This document shows positions 6,069 through 14,468 of a stretch of 16,805 nucleotides of DNA, in pieces. Both the position numbers and the translations under genes were made by a program. Within the stretch, counting starts at the first letter, position 1, and each line of letters opens with the position of its first letter. The notes beneath the pieces were generated by a model. That model saw nothing but the letters and a program-made list of their open reading frames with translations. It searched no databases and was not told the DNA's origin. The DNA is taken from assembly GCA_046729895.1 (NCBI GenBank), contig JBKPHP010000174.1:1-16805 (forward strand). The letters are read 5' to 3'. Origin of the DNA: DASXBA01 sp046729895 (lineage in GTDB: Bacteria; Actinomycetota; Thermoleophilia; Solirubrobacterales; Thermoleophilaceae).

Positions 6069-6933
6069 CTACCGGTCTTGCAGACTGAGAAATCGCTCGG
6101 GCTGGTGGTACACGACGTCGCTTCCGACCCGGTGAACGGTGTAGCCCGGCGGCCTTCCAGCGCAGCTCCTTTCGAGCATCCTCTTCGGGAAAGAGGTGTA
6201 CTGCGGCCCGTCGATCTCGATGATCGGGCGGCGATCCGGCCAGGCGAGATCGGCTTCCTCGCCCGCTATCCGCGTGTTCACCCTCGGCGGCTCCACGCGA
6301 GCGTCGTGGAGAAGCTCGAGCGCACGGCTCTCGGCGTCCGAGCGGCTCCGGGCGTATGGCACTGCCGAATAGCGAGCGGCAAGCTCGCCGGTCAGCTTCG
6401 TTCCCCGGCGGCGGGGATGACGCGGGAGAGCGGACTGCAGCTCGGGCAACGTGGTGGCCTTCAACCTCAGCGCTTCCCGGAAGATGCGGCGCGCCTCGCG
6501 GTCGTCCAAATGGGCCGCGAGGTCGATCACCGTGCGCGCGGCCGTGGTGGTCCTGATCCCATCGTGCACCGTCGTTGCTCCGTCGAGGGTGCGCGACCGG
6601 CACACGAGTAGGCCGCCGAGGCGCCGTTGGACCTCCGCTTCCAGGGCGGGTGACGGTCTCGAAGCTGCTTTCGAACCGCCGGAACCCCCAACAGCCAGCC
6701 GCGCTCGCGTGGCTCAACCTGCAATCAGGAGCGCTCAGGGTGGCGGCGATCCAACGCTGGCGGCGAGTAAGGCGCGCCGCGCTTAGCGCATACGCGCCCC
6801 GGTGCACCACCCGCCAGCCATGGCGCTTGGCGCGATCGTCGACCATCCGCCGCGTCCATCCGGCGGCCAGCAGCTGCCACGCCGCGACAGTGTCCGCCTG
6901 GTTCTCCGCGAGCTCCTGCAGGTGAGCGTCCAT
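6069..6933 (-). pseudogene. AbiEi-antitoxin-like / DUF559 protein, broken by a frameshift
   Basis: Two overlapping frames together make one protein of about 288 residues. The first frame (from the ATG at 6931-6933) gives an AbiEi-like winged-helix N-terminus and the familiar block SHASAAGCWGFRRFE, ending in VTRPGSGG. The second frame resumes with RRLGGLLVCRSRTLDG, HDGIRTTTAARTVIDLA and a DUF559 (Vsr/PD-(D/E)XK-like) C-terminus with EADLAWPDRRPIIEIDGPQ, whose Asp and ExD residues are candidate nuclease positions. One extra base in the GG at 6629-6630 accounts for the break; removing it restores GSGGQRRLGG. The stop is TAG at 6069-6071. Such solitary proteins are abundant in actinobacterial genomes; a function in defence or DNA cleavage is unproven. 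It could be a sequencing error or a real lesion. Confidence 0.75.
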
Positions 6934-7005
6934 CTCACCACGTCTGAGCGTCGCGAACTGGACGTTCGCCCCCTTCTGACCGGGTGACTGCCTCGGCGAG
7001 CTCCC

Positions 7006-9081
7006 CTAGACCAGGAACGGAATGATGAGCAAGGCCACGATGTTCGCCACCTTGATCATCGGGTTGATCGCCGGGCCGGCCGTGTCCTTGTAGGGGTCCC
7101 CGACCGTGTCGCCCGTCACCGAAGCCGCGTGGGCCTCGGAGCCCTTGCCGCCGAACTCGCCGTCCTCGATCAGCTTCTTTGCGTTGTCCCAGGCCCCGCC
7201 GCCGGCGGTCATCGACACCGCGGAGAAGAAGCCCACCACGATCACCCCGATCAGCAGGCCGCCGAGCGCCTGGTAGGACAGGAGCCCGACCACCACCGTC
7301 ACCACGATCGGGATCAGCGCGGGCACGATCATCTCGCGCTGCGCGGCCGCGGTCACGATCGACACCGCTCGCGCGTAGTCCGGGCTCTCGGTGCGGTCCA
7401 TGATCCCGGGCTTCTCGCGGAACTGGCGCCGCACCTCCTCGACCACGCCGCCGCCCGCGCGCCCGACCGCCTCGATGGCGAGCGCCGTGAAGAGGTAGAC
7501 CATCATCCCGCCGATGAGGAGGCCGATCAGGACCTCGGGTTGGGAGATGTCGAACGACTTCAGGCCCTTTCTCCCAGCCTCGTCCTGCAGCTCCTGGATG
7601 AAGGCGGCGAACAGCACGAGGGCCGCCAGGACGGCGGAGCCGATGGCGTATCCCTTGGTCACCGCCTTGGTGGTGTTGCCGACCGCGTCGAGCGGGTCGG
7701 TCACGTCGCGCACCTCCTCGGGAAGGTCCGCCATCTCGGCGATGCCGCCGGCGTTGTCGGTGATCGGGCCGAATGCGTCCAGCGCGACGATCAGGCCGGT
7801 GAGCGAGAGCTGCGCCATCACGGCGACGCCAATCCCGTAGATCCCGCCAAGCTCGTTGGCTCCCAGGATGCCCAGCGCGACGAGGATCGCCGGGGCGGCG
7901 GTCGACTGGAGGCCCTGGGCGAGCCCCTGGATGATGTTCGTGGCGTGGCCGGTCTGGGAGGCGCGAGCCGTCGTACGCACCGGCCGGAACCGCGTCGAGG
8001 TGTAGTAATCGGTGATCACGAACAACCCGGCGGTCACGGCGATCCCGATCAGGGTGCAGAGCCAGAACTCGAACCCGCTCGGCACGCCGCCGCCGGCGCG
8101 GAGCAGCGAGGAGACGCCGGGCCTGTACGAGAGGTCGTCCATCAGCAGCAGCGTGATCGGCAAGAAGGCCGCGGCGGCAAGCCCCCCGGACACGATCAGG
8201 CCCTGGTAGAGCGCCCGCTCGACGTTGCCCGTGCGGCTCCGCACCGCAAAGGTGCCGACGATCGAGGCGAGTAGCGAGACTCCCCCGATCACGAGCGGAT
8301 AGACCGCCACCGAGCCGACGTTGGTGAAGGTCAGCACTCCCAGCAGCATCACCGCGACCGCCGTGACGGCGTAGGTCTCGAAGAGGTCCGCGGCCATTCC
8401 GGCGCAGTCCCCGACGTTGTCGCCCACGTTGTCGGCGATCACGGCCGGGTTGCGCGGGTCGTCCTCGGGGATGCCCGCCTCGATCTTGCCCACCAGGTCG
8501 GCCCCGACGTCGGCCGCCTTGGTGAAGATGCCGCCGCCCAGCCGGGCAAAGACGGAGATCAGGGAACCGCCGAAGCCGAGGCCCACCAGGGCATCGATCG
8601 CGTCCTTCTCGTCGGTGCCGGTGACGATCAGGAGCCCGTAGTAGCCCGCCACCCCGAGCAGCGCGAGCCCCGCCACCAGCAGGCCCGTCACCGCGCCGCC
8701 CTTGAAGGCGACCTCGAGAGCGGCCGCCACGCCGCGCCGCGCGGTCTCCGCAACCCTGGCGTTGGCCCGGACGGACACGTTCATGCCGATGAACCCCGCG
8801 CTGGCCGACAGGGTCCCGCCGATCAGGAAGCCGGCTGCGGTCTTCAAGTCGAGCGCGATCGCGAGCACAATCGCGATCACCACCGCGACGCCCCCGATGA
8901 TCGTGTACTGCCGGGTCAGGTAGGCACCCGCGCCCTCCTGGACTGCTCGGGAGATCGACTGCATCTCGTCGTTGCCCGGCGAGAGGCCGAGCAGCCAGCG
9001 CGAGGTCAGCAGGCCGTACGCGAGCGCCGCGCCCGAGGAGGCGAGCGCGATGATCACGCCCCAGTCGGTCAGGAATTGCAA
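7006..9081 (-). CDS. hppA: K+-independent proton-translocating membrane pyrophosphatase
   Basis: A 691-residue integral membrane enzyme that hydrolyses pyrophosphate and pumps protons across the cytoplasmic membrane. The family signatures are present: GGIFTKAADVGADLVGK, then EDDPRNPAVIADNVGDNVGD around residues 205-225 with the acidic Mg-PPi ligands, and a final GDTVGDPYKDTAGPAINPMIK. The motif GNTTKAVTKGYAIGSA has Lys at residue 472 and Thr at 475, the pair that marks the K+-independent subfamily (K+-dependent enzymes have Ala at the first position). About 16 membrane helices are expected, and the length is normal. The TTG start at 9079-9081 is supported by GGAGGA nine bases upstream. It follows the MTA phosphorylase gene by 40 bases on the same strand and is probably the last intact gene of the operon. 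The stop is TAG. Confidence 0.97.
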   Translation of the reverse strand: MQFLTDWGVIIALASSGAALAYGLLTSRWLLGLSPGNDEMQSISRAVQEGAGAYLTRQYTIIGGVAVVIAIVLAIALDLKTAAGFLIGGTLSASAGFIGMNVSVRANARVAETARRGVAAALEVAFKGGAVTGLLVAGLALLGVAGYYGLLIVTGTDEKDAIDALVGLGFGGSLISVFARLGGGIFTKAADVGADLVGKIEAGIPEDDPRNPAVIADNVGDNVGDCAGMAADLFETYAVTAVAVMLLGVLTFTNVGSVAVYPLVIGGVSLLASIVGTFAVRSRTGNVERALYQGLIVSGGLAAAAFLPITLLLMDDLSYRPGVSSLLRAGGGVPSGFEFWLCTLIGIAVTAGLFVITDYYTSTRFRPVRTTARASQTGHATNIIQGLAQGLQSTAAPAILVALGILGANELGGIYGIGVAVMAQLSLTGLIVALDAFGPITDNAGGIAEMADLPEEVRDVTDPLDAVGNTTKAVTKGYAIGSAVLAALVLFAAFIQELQDEAGRKGLKSFDISQPEVLIGLLIGGMMVYLFTALAIEAVGRAGGGVVEEVRRQFREKPGIMDRTESPDYARAVSIVTAAAQREMIVPALIPIVVTVVVGLLSYQALGGLLIGVIVVGFFSAVSMTAGGGAWDNAKKLIEDGEFGGKGSEAHAASVTGDTVGDPYKDTAGPAINPMIKVANIVALLIIPFLV

Positions 9082-9121
9082 GGGGTAATGTCCTCCGGTA
9101 GAAGGTGGGTCGGCGAGCGGC

Positions 9122-9916
9122 CTAGTGCACGATGGCGCTTCCCAGCGCCGAGGCGCACACGCAGTCAGGCTGGGGCCCGATCTTCGGTATCGCCCGGAAC
9201 AAGAGCGCGCGCAGTCTATCGAGGTTCGCGCGGAAGACCTCGAACGCCGCGTCCGCCGAAACCGGCTCCACGTGCGGCATCCCCTGGAGCCCGACGTCGT
9301 AGTCGGTCACGAGCATCAAGTTGACATAACAGAGCTCCAGCTCGCGCGCGAGCCAGGCCTCGGGGTACTGCGTCATGTTGACCACGTCCCAGCCCGCTGC
9401 CGCGAACCAGCGCGACTCCGCGCGCGTCGAGAAGCGGGGGCCCTGGATCACGACCACCGTCCCCCCGGTCAGCACGTCCTCGTCCGCCTTGGCGAGAACC
9501 GAGGTCAGATCGTCGCAGTAGGGGTCCGCTGCCGAGACGTGCGTCGTCTGAGGCCCGTCGTAGAAGGTGTCCTCCCGACCCCTGGTGCGATCGACGAACT
9601 GGTTGCAGATCAGGAACGTTCCCGGCTCGAGCTCCGGCTTGAGCGAACCGCACGCGGACGGCCCGACGATGCGTCGCACCCCCACCTGCCTCATCGCCCA
9701 GACGTTGGCGCGGTAGTTGATGCGGTGCGGGGGGAGCGTGTGCTCGTCGCCGTGGCGCGGCATGAAGGCCACGCCCGTGCCGTCGATCTCGCCCAGGCGG
9801 ATCCTGGCGGAGGGCGGCCCATAGGGAGTGTCCACGGCCACCTCCTCGACATCGTCCAGGAAGCGGTAGAAGCCGGAGCCGCCGAAGACCCCGACTACGT
9901 CCCCGGCGGCGTCCAA
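9122..9916 (-). CDS. mtnP: S-methyl-5'-thioadenosine phosphorylase
   Basis: A 264-residue cytoplasmic enzyme that phosphorolyses methylthioadenosine, the by-product of polyamine and other SAM-dependent syntheses, into adenine and methylthioribose-1-phosphate. Motifs: phosphate loop GGSGFY (12-17), MPRHGDEHTLPPHRINYRAN, GPRFSTRAESRWFAAAG, and NMTQYPEAWLARELELCY followed by VTDYD, whose Asp residues contact the 6-amino group in MTAP enzymes. The TTG at 9914-9916 is chosen because GAGG lies eight bases upstream and the fold starts within ten residues; the longer in-frame extension to 10057 is low-complexity and overlaps the DUF1844 gene. It overlaps the end of that gene by 22 bases. A methylthioinosine-specific enzyme is the alternative. 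Confidence 0.92.
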   Translation of the reverse strand: MDAAGDVVGVFGGSGFYRFLDDVEEVAVDTPYGPPSARIRLGEIDGTGVAFMPRHGDEHTLPPHRINYRANVWAMRQVGVRRIVGPSACGSLKPELEPGTFLICNQFVDRTRGREDTFYDGPQTTHVSAADPYCDDLTSVLAKADEDVLTGGTVVVIQGPRFSTRAESRWFAAAGWDVVNMTQYPEAWLARELELCYVNLMLVTDYDVGLQGMPHVEPVSADAAFEVFRANLDRLRALLFRAIPKIGPQPDCVCASALGSAIVH

Positions 9917-10248
9917 ATCTTCGACCTCGCCTTGGCGCGCTCCTGGTCCTCCTTGCCGGCCTGCTCCTCGGTCGCTGGCTGCTGGGTCTCGCGCACGTAG
10001 ACCATCTGCAGCTGTGCCAGCGCATCGCGGATCGGCTTGGCCTCCTCCTCCGGGCACATCGGCAGCAGCGCCCGGACGGCCTCGATCCCCAGCTTGGCCT
10101 GCTCCAGGTCCTTCTCCTCCGCGACCGTCAGGCGCCGCCCGCTCAGGTTCACCAGCGTCACCACGGTCTGGAGCAAGACGTCCTCGACCCTTAGTTGCTT
10201 GAGCGCCTCACGAAGCTGTTCCTCGGTCGGCTCGCCAGGCTCGTTCAC
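9895..10248 (-). CDS. DUF1844 domain protein
   Basis: A 117-residue soluble, highly charged protein of unknown function. The core (about residues 20-90) reads as amphipathic helices, with LQTVVTLVNLSGRRL followed by an Asp/Glu-rich helix and a LLPMCPEEEAKPIRDAL segment, which matches DUF1844-type proteins as I remember them. The tail is rich in Gln, Glu and Lys and is probably disordered. The GTG start at 10246-10248 is firmly supported by GGAGGTGA about five bases upstream and by a 4-base GTGA overlap with the end of the upstream ligase gene. Its 3' end overlaps the MTA phosphorylase start by 22 bases, so the two are probably translated together. The stop is TAG. Confidence 0.82.
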   Translation of the reverse strand: MNEPGEPTEEQLREALKQLRVEDVLLQTVVTLVNLSGRRLTVAEEKDLEQAKLGIEAVRALLPMCPEEEAKPIRDALAQLQMVYVRETQQPATEEQAGKEDQERAKARSKIWTPPGT

Positions 10249-11390
10249 GTTCTCACCTCCTCGGCAGCGTAGGTTGTGCGGGCCTCGGCCACCTCGGCCG
10301 CGAAGACCTCCTCGATCGAGGCCCCGCCCTCCAGCGCGGCGCGCTGGCGCCGCGTCCCGTTCTGCTGCGGCAGCGCCGGTTCGATCCCCAGGGCGGCGCG
10401 CGCTGGGGCCGTCCACGCCAGGAGCCTGTCGGGCAGCGCGGCGGCGGCGAACTCCTGGCCCCGCTCCAGGTCGATCATCCGCCCCTCCAACCCGTACCGG
10501 ATCGCGCGCCAGAAGTTCTCCTCCACGAGCCTGTCCGGGGGCGGGTCGTGGACGACCCCGTCGTCATAGTCGAGCGCGGCCTGGGCCACGCAGGCCACGA
10601 GCAGCCCAGCCAGCGCGGTGGACTCCTCGGCGCTCGACTGGGCGTCGCAGATCCGCACCTCCACGGTCCCGAAGAAGTGGTGCGGGCGGACGCTCCACCA
10701 GATCTGCGTCGGCTCGACGATCGAGTGGGTCCGGACCAGGAAATCGACGAACTCGGCGTACGTCTGCCAGCTGCCCAGCGCCTCGGGGATCCCGCATCGA
10801 GGGAAGCTCTTGGTGAATATCTGGCTGCGCGCCGAATGGAGGCCAGAGTCGCGACCGTCCAGGAACGGGGAGTTCGCGGAGATCGCCAGCACCTCCGGGA
10901 GAACGGGGCGGAGGCGGTCGCACACGGCAATGGCGCGCTCGGCGCCCCGCACGCCCACGTGCACGTGCAGGCTGAAGGTGTTGTTGCGCCAGGCGACGTA
11001 CTTCAGTCCCTCCTCCACCCGCCGGTAGTGGTCCGTGTCGATGACCCGCTGCTCCTGCCACGGGCTCCAGGGGTGGGTCCCGGTCGCGGCCAGCGCGAGG
11101 TCGTGCTCGGCGGCCAGCGAGAACAGCCTGACTCGGGCCTCGCGCTGGCGCGCCACGCCGTCGGCGAAGTCGCTGCCCTTGCCGGAGCGGATCTCGATCT
11201 CCGACTGAATCAACTCCCCCGAGATCGACTCCGCCAGCACCTCGTCGGTCACGGCAGCCTCGCGCAGCTCGTCGAAGCGGTGCACGAGGGAGTGCGTCTC
11301 CGGGTCGAGGATCGCGAACTCCTCCTCGATCCCGACCGTGAAGTCCTCCGAGGCCTCGAAGACCTCCCGCGTCTTCGCCATGTCGAGCAC
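10245..11390 (-). CDS. Carboxylate-amine ligase, glutamate-cysteine ligase type 2 (YbdK-like)
   Basis: A 381-residue enzyme of the GCS2 family, which uses ATP to join a carboxylate such as the gamma-carboxyl of glutamate to an amine such as cysteine. Visible motifs are TVGIEEEFAILDP (18-30), SGELIQSEIEI (57-67, acidic metal ligands), GTHPWSPW (104-111), LHVHVGV (141-147) and FFGTVEVRICDAQ near 255. Many YbdK-like members have only weak glutamate-cysteine ligase activity and unknown true substrates. It lies four bases after rex and a glutaredoxin, which suggests a low-molecular-weight thiol role. The start is uncertain: GTG at 11388-11390 or ATG at 11379-11381; neither has a good ribosome binding site. 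The stop overlaps the DUF1844 start (GTGA). Confidence 0.9.
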   Translation of the reverse strand: MLDMAKTREVFEASEDFTVGIEEEFAILDPETHSLVHRFDELREAAVTDEVLAESISGELIQSEIEIRSGKGSDFADGVARQREARVRLFSLAAEHDLALAATGTHPWSPWQEQRVIDTDHYRRVEEGLKYVAWRNNTFSLHVHVGVRGAERAIAVCDRLRPVLPEVLAISANSPFLDGRDSGLHSARSQIFTKSFPRCGIPEALGSWQTYAEFVDFLVRTHSIVEPTQIWWSVRPHHFFGTVEVRICDAQSSAEESTALAGLLVACVAQAALDYDDGVVHDPPPDRLVEENFWRAIRYGLEGRMIDLERGQEFAAAALPDRLLAWTAPARAALGIEPALPQQNGTRRQRAALEGGASIEEVFAAEVAEARTTYAAEEVRT

Positions 11391-11394
11391 GGAG

Positions 11395-12066
11395 CTACGT
11401 CAAGTAGAAGTACAGCGCGTAGAGCAGGTCCACCGCGGGACTCGAGGTGTGCACCGTGACCTCCGGCGGCACCTGCAGGAGCGCCTCGGAGTAGTTGAAG
11501 ATGATCTTGACACCGGCCTCGACGAGATCGTCGGCGACCTTCTGCGCGGCGTCGGTGGGCACGGCGAGCACGCCCACCACGACCTCCTCCTCGCGGACCA
11601 CCCGTTCAAGCTCCTCGTAGGGGCTCACCCTCAGCGACTCGTTTATCCGCTTGCCGACCTTCTTGCTGTCCGTGTCGAAGATCGCGACGACCCGGAAGCC
11701 GTGGTCGGCGAAGATGTCCGAGCCGGCGATCGCCTGCCCCAGGTGCCCCGCCCCGAAGAGCGCGATGTTGTGCTTGCCGGTGGTGCGCAGGATCTTGCGG
11801 ATCTGCGAGACCAGCGAGTCGACGTTGTATCCGACCCCCCGCTTGCCGAACTTTCCGAAGCCCGACAGGTCGCGGCGGATCTGCGTGGAGTTCACGTGCG
11901 TGTAGTCGGCCAGCTCCTGCGACGAGATCGTCTGCTTGCCCATCTTCTTGGCCTGCGTGAGGACCTGGAGGTAGCGCGAAAGACGCGCCGCGACGCCGAG
12001 CGATAGGCGCTCCTGGGACCCGTCCTGAAGCCCCAGGCCGCCCAGGGCAGGCTCTTGGAAGCTCAC
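11395..12066 (-). CDS. rex: Redox-sensing transcriptional repressor Rex
   Basis: A 223-residue dimeric repressor that senses the NADH/NAD+ ratio; NADH binding releases it from DNA and derepresses respiratory and fermentative genes. The N-terminal winged helix includes ISSQELADYTHVNSTQIRRD (about 47-66) and the conserved FGKFGKRGVGYNV (70-82). The Rossmann domain has GAGHLGQAI (105-113) and an acidic residue after the second strand (AIFDTD). The C-terminal swapped helix ends SSPAVDLLYALYFYLT. The length is normal with an N-terminal extension of about 20 residues. The GTG start at 12064-12066 overlaps the glutaredoxin stop (GTGA). I found no convincing Rex operator (TTGTGA-type palindrome) upstream of the operon, so autoregulation is not evident. 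The stop is TAG. Confidence 0.96.
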   Translation of the reverse strand: MSFQEPALGGLGLQDGSQERLSLGVAARLSRYLQVLTQAKKMGKQTISSQELADYTHVNSTQIRRDLSGFGKFGKRGVGYNVDSLVSQIRKILRTTGKHNIALFGAGHLGQAIAGSDIFADHGFRVVAIFDTDSKKVGKRINESLRVSPYEELERVVREEEVVVGVLAVPTDAAQKVADDLVEAGVKIIFNYSEALLQVPPEVTVHTSSPAVDLLYALYFYLT

Positions 12067-12308
12067 GAGGCCACTCTATCGAGGCGCTCTTCCAGGGAAT
12101 CCCGGTCGACGGAGTACTCGAACGCCTCCTCCCCGTTCACCGCGACGACGGGGATGCGCTCCCCGTACGCCCTGTTGAGTCCCGGATCGAGCGAGACGTC
12201 CACCTCCGCCAGCTCGAAGTCACGCTCGAGGCGGACCGACAGCACTACCGCCCGCGCGTCCTCGCAGAGGTGACAGCCGGGCTTGCCGTAGAGAGTGACC
12301 TGCGTCAA
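12063..12308 (-). CDS. Glutaredoxin-like protein (DUF836 type)
   Basis: An 81-residue thioredoxin-fold protein with LYGKPGCHLCEDAR (residues 6-19), the active-site pair C12 and C15, and the cis-proline segment IPVVAVNGEEAF. This is typical of the short glutaredoxin-like DUF836 family, which are presumed thiol-disulfide reductases. The TTG start at 12306-12308 overlaps the tsaD stop (TTGA) and has GAGGG four bases upstream; the longer in-frame reading to 12428 would be a shadow of tsaD. It sits between tsaD and rex, linked to each by a 4-base overlap. A partner reductase cannot be identified from the window. Confidence 0.85.
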   Translation of the reverse strand: MTQVTLYGKPGCHLCEDARAVVLSVRLERDFELAEVDVSLDPGLNRAYGERIPVVAVNGEEAFEYSVDRDSLEERLDRVAS

Positions 12309-13333
12309 CCGGCCCTCGCGGCGGCGTCCAGGTCGAGATAGCCCGGGTAGGGGATCGGTTCGAGGAAGCGGGCAGCCGCGGCGATCATCGCCGCGTTGTC
12401 CGTGCACAGCTCGAGCGGCGGCACCCACACCGGCACGCCCAGCTCCCGGACGGCCGCGCGCAGCTCGGAGTTGGCGGCCACGCCGCCGCCGATCGCCAGC
12501 CGCCGCAGGCCTTCCCTCTCCAGCGCTTCCCCGGTGCGGGAGACGAGAGCGTCGACGATCGCTCGCTGGTAGGAGGCCGCAAGGTCGGCGCGGCTGGCAT
12601 CGTCCCGCGCCAGCAAGGGTTGCTCGCGCAGCTTGTAGAGCAGCGCCGTCTTCAGGCCGCTGAAGCTGAAGTCCAGGGAGGCAGCGGAGCGACCCGAACC
12701 CGCGTCGCTCGCGGGGGCCGAGGTCCGCGACGGCGCCGCGCGAGGGAAGTCGTAGGCCTCCGGATCGCCCTCGCGCGCCAGCCGGTCGAGCTCCGGACCA
12801 CCCGGATAGCCGAGCCCGAGCAGGCGGGCGCCCTTGTCGAAGGCCTCACCGGCGGCGTCGTCCAGCGTCTGGCCGAGCACCTCGTACCCGTCGTGCGAGT
12901 CCACGCGCGCCAGAAAGGTGTGCCCCCCGCTGGCGACGAGGCACAGATAGGGCGGCTCGATTGGATCCGGCTCCAGCGTGCTCGCCACCACGTGACCGTG
13001 CAGGTGGTCCACCGGCACCAGCGGCAGCCCGCGGGCAGCGGCGACCGCCTTGGCCGACGACACGCCCACGAGCAGCGCCCCGATGAGCCCAGGCGACCGG
13101 GTCACGGCGACGGTGCCCACTTCGTCCAGGCCCACGTCCGCGCGCTCGAGGGCGTCCGCCGTGACCGCGTCGAGCAGCTCCAGATGGTGGCGCGAGGCGA
13201 TCTCCGGGACCACGCCGCCGTAGTGGGAGTGGAGGAGGCCCTGCGAGGCGATCACATTGGAGCGCACCTCACCCCCCGCGGTGACGACCGCCGCACAGGT
13301 GTCGTCGCAGCTCGTCTCGATTGCCAGGATCAC
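12305..13333 (-). CDS. tsaD: tRNA t6A37 threonylcarbamoyltransferase subunit TsaD
   Basis: A 342-residue ASKHA-fold enzyme that transfers threonylcarbamoyl from TC-AMP to A37 of tRNAs reading ANN codons. Motifs: IETSCDDT (5-12), VPEIASRHH, metal-binding histidines in VDHLHGH (H110, H114), SGGHT (135-139), AAGEAFDKGARLLGLGYPGGP, FSFSGLKTA, GGGVAANS and CTDNAAM with D312 as the third metal ligand. An unusual insert of about 18 residues, rich in Ala, Ser and Arg, lies at 200-218 between FPRA and LDFSFSG. The GTG start at 13331-13333 overlaps the rimI stop (GTGA). It acts with TsaB and TsaE encoded in the same operon; TsaC is not in the window. Confidence 0.97.
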   Translation of the reverse strand: MILAIETSCDDTCAAVVTAGGEVRSNVIASQGLLHSHYGGVVPEIASRHHLELLDAVTADALERADVGLDEVGTVAVTRSPGLIGALLVGVSSAKAVAAARGLPLVPVDHLHGHVVASTLEPDPIEPPYLCLVASGGHTFLARVDSHDGYEVLGQTLDDAAGEAFDKGARLLGLGYPGGPELDRLAREGDPEAYDFPRAAPSRTSAPASDAGSGRSAASLDFSFSGLKTALLYKLREQPLLARDDASRADLAASYQRAIVDALVSRTGEALEREGLRRLAIGGGVAANSELRAAVRELGVPVWVPPLELCTDNAAMIAAAARFLEPIPYPGYLDLDAAARAG

Positions 13334-13800
13334 GCGCTGGCCCGGCGAACCTCGCCGGCCTGGCTCGTGCGCCACATGATCAGAGCGTCCTCGCGGTTGT
13401 CGTGGTAGTAGCCCCGCCTCCGCCCGGCCGAGCGGAAGCCAAACTTCTCGTAGAGCCGGATGGCGGCGTCGTTGGAGGTGCGCACCTCGAGCGTGTACTG
13501 CTCGCCGGGCCCGTCGGCGATCTCGAGGAGGCGCTCGATCAAGGTGGTGGCGATCCCCTGGCGCAGGAGCCGGTCGTCGACCGCCACGTTCATGATGTGC
13601 CAGACGGTGTCGTAGCGAGAGCAGACCAGGTACCCCACGAGGGTGCCGTCGCGCGTCGCGGCGAGGCAGATGCCGGACGGCTTCGACAGCTCGAGCACGA
13701 ACATGGCGAGTGACCACGGCGTGGGGAAAGCCCGCCGTTCGATCGCGATCACCTGCGGCAGGTCGGCGTAGGTGAGGCGCCTGATCTCGAGGTCGGTCAT
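13330..13800 (-). CDS. rimI: Ribosomal protein S18-alanine N-acetyltransferase-like GNAT
   Basis: A 156-residue GNAT acetyltransferase. The acetyl-CoA loop is RQGIAT (80-85), followed by YTLEVRTSNDAAIRLYEKFGF (102-122 when split across the loop) and the RimI-like GYYHDNREDALIM at 130-142, which contains the catalytic-type tyrosine. The family acetylates the N-terminus of S18 and, in actinobacteria, possibly other proteins. The ATG at 13798-13800 overlaps the tsaB stop (ATGA), fixing the start; a longer reading to 14070 is antisense noise within tsaB. Linkage to tsaB and tsaD is the usual bacterial arrangement. Confidence 0.95.
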   Translation of the reverse strand: MTDLEIRRLTYADLPQVIAIERRAFPTPWSLAMFVLELSKPSGICLAATRDGTLVGYLVCSRYDTVWHIMNVAVDDRLLRQGIATTLIERLLEIADGPGEQYTLEVRTSNDAAIRLYEKFGFRSAGRRRGYYHDNREDALIMWRTSQAGEVRRASA

Positions 13801-14468
13801 GAGGGTCGTGGCTTTGCGTCCGGGAGTCGAACGTACTCGGGGAGGACGGCCTCCCGCGGGGTCGGCGGCGCCGCGGCCGCCAGCTGGCAGACGTGCAGCG
13901 CGCGGACCCCGTGGGCGCGCGAGCCTTCCGGCTCCACCCGGATACCGGCCGCCTCGAGCACGCTCCGAAATCGTATCGACCCGTCTCCCGCAGCCAGCGG
14001 TGACAAGCGGGCCTCCCGCACCCTGCCGGCCACCTCCCCGGCCGGCGCGGCGAACGGCTCCCAGCGGCACTCGCCGTCCTCGTACAGCGCCGCGAAGACC
14101 TCGCCGCGCTTGGCATCGATCAGGGGCAGCACCTGGTCGGCGTCGATTCCCGCCGCCAGTGCCGCAAGCGACGACACCGGCCGCAGCTCCACCCCCGCCG
14201 AGGTGGCCAGGGCGCGGGCGGTGGCCACCCCTATCCGGAGACCGGTGAAGGTGCCCGGGCCCACCCCCACGGCGATCGCGTCGAGCCCGCGGAAGGAGAG
14301 CTCCGCCGCGGCCATCGCCTCGGCGATGGCGGGCATCAACTCCCGGGCGTGGGCGGGAGGGCTCGAGAGCTCCTCGGATCCGGGCAGCCGCTCGAACACG
14401 AGCCCCTCCTCCCCCAGCACGCAGACCGTGGTCGCCGCCGTCGACGTGTCGAAGCCGAGCATCTTCAC
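13797..14468 (-). CDS. tsaB: tRNA t6A synthesis protein TsaB
   Basis: A 223-residue inactive ASKHA paralogue of TsaD that scaffolds the TsaB-TsaD-TsaE complex. The N-terminus MLGFDTSTAATTVCV and the block VGVGPGTFTGLRIGVATA (about 67-84) are diagnostic, followed by LPLIDAKRGEVFAALY. The GTG at 14466-14468 gives a GTGA overlap with the end of tsaE; an ATG two codons later is also possible. It ends with the ATGA overlap to rimI. The C-terminal third is less conserved, as usual in this family. Confidence 0.95.
   Translation of the reverse strand: MKMLGFDTSTAATTVCVLGEEGLVFERLPGSEELSSPPAHARELMPAIAEAMAAAELSFRGLDAIAVGVGPGTFTGLRIGVATARALATSAGVELRPVSSLAALAAGIDADQVLPLIDAKRGEVFAALYEDGECRWEPFAAPAGEVAGRVREARLSPLAAGDGSIRFRSVLEAAGIRVEPEGSRAHGVRALHVCQLAAAAPPTPREAVLPEYVRLPDAKPRPS

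Noticed and set aside
13334..14116. Upstream in-frame extension that would make TsaD a 603-residue fusion
   Set aside because: The extension is low-complexity and antisense-like, overlapping rimI and tsaB in another frame; the GTG at 13333 with a GTGA overlap is a standard start and the family begins there.
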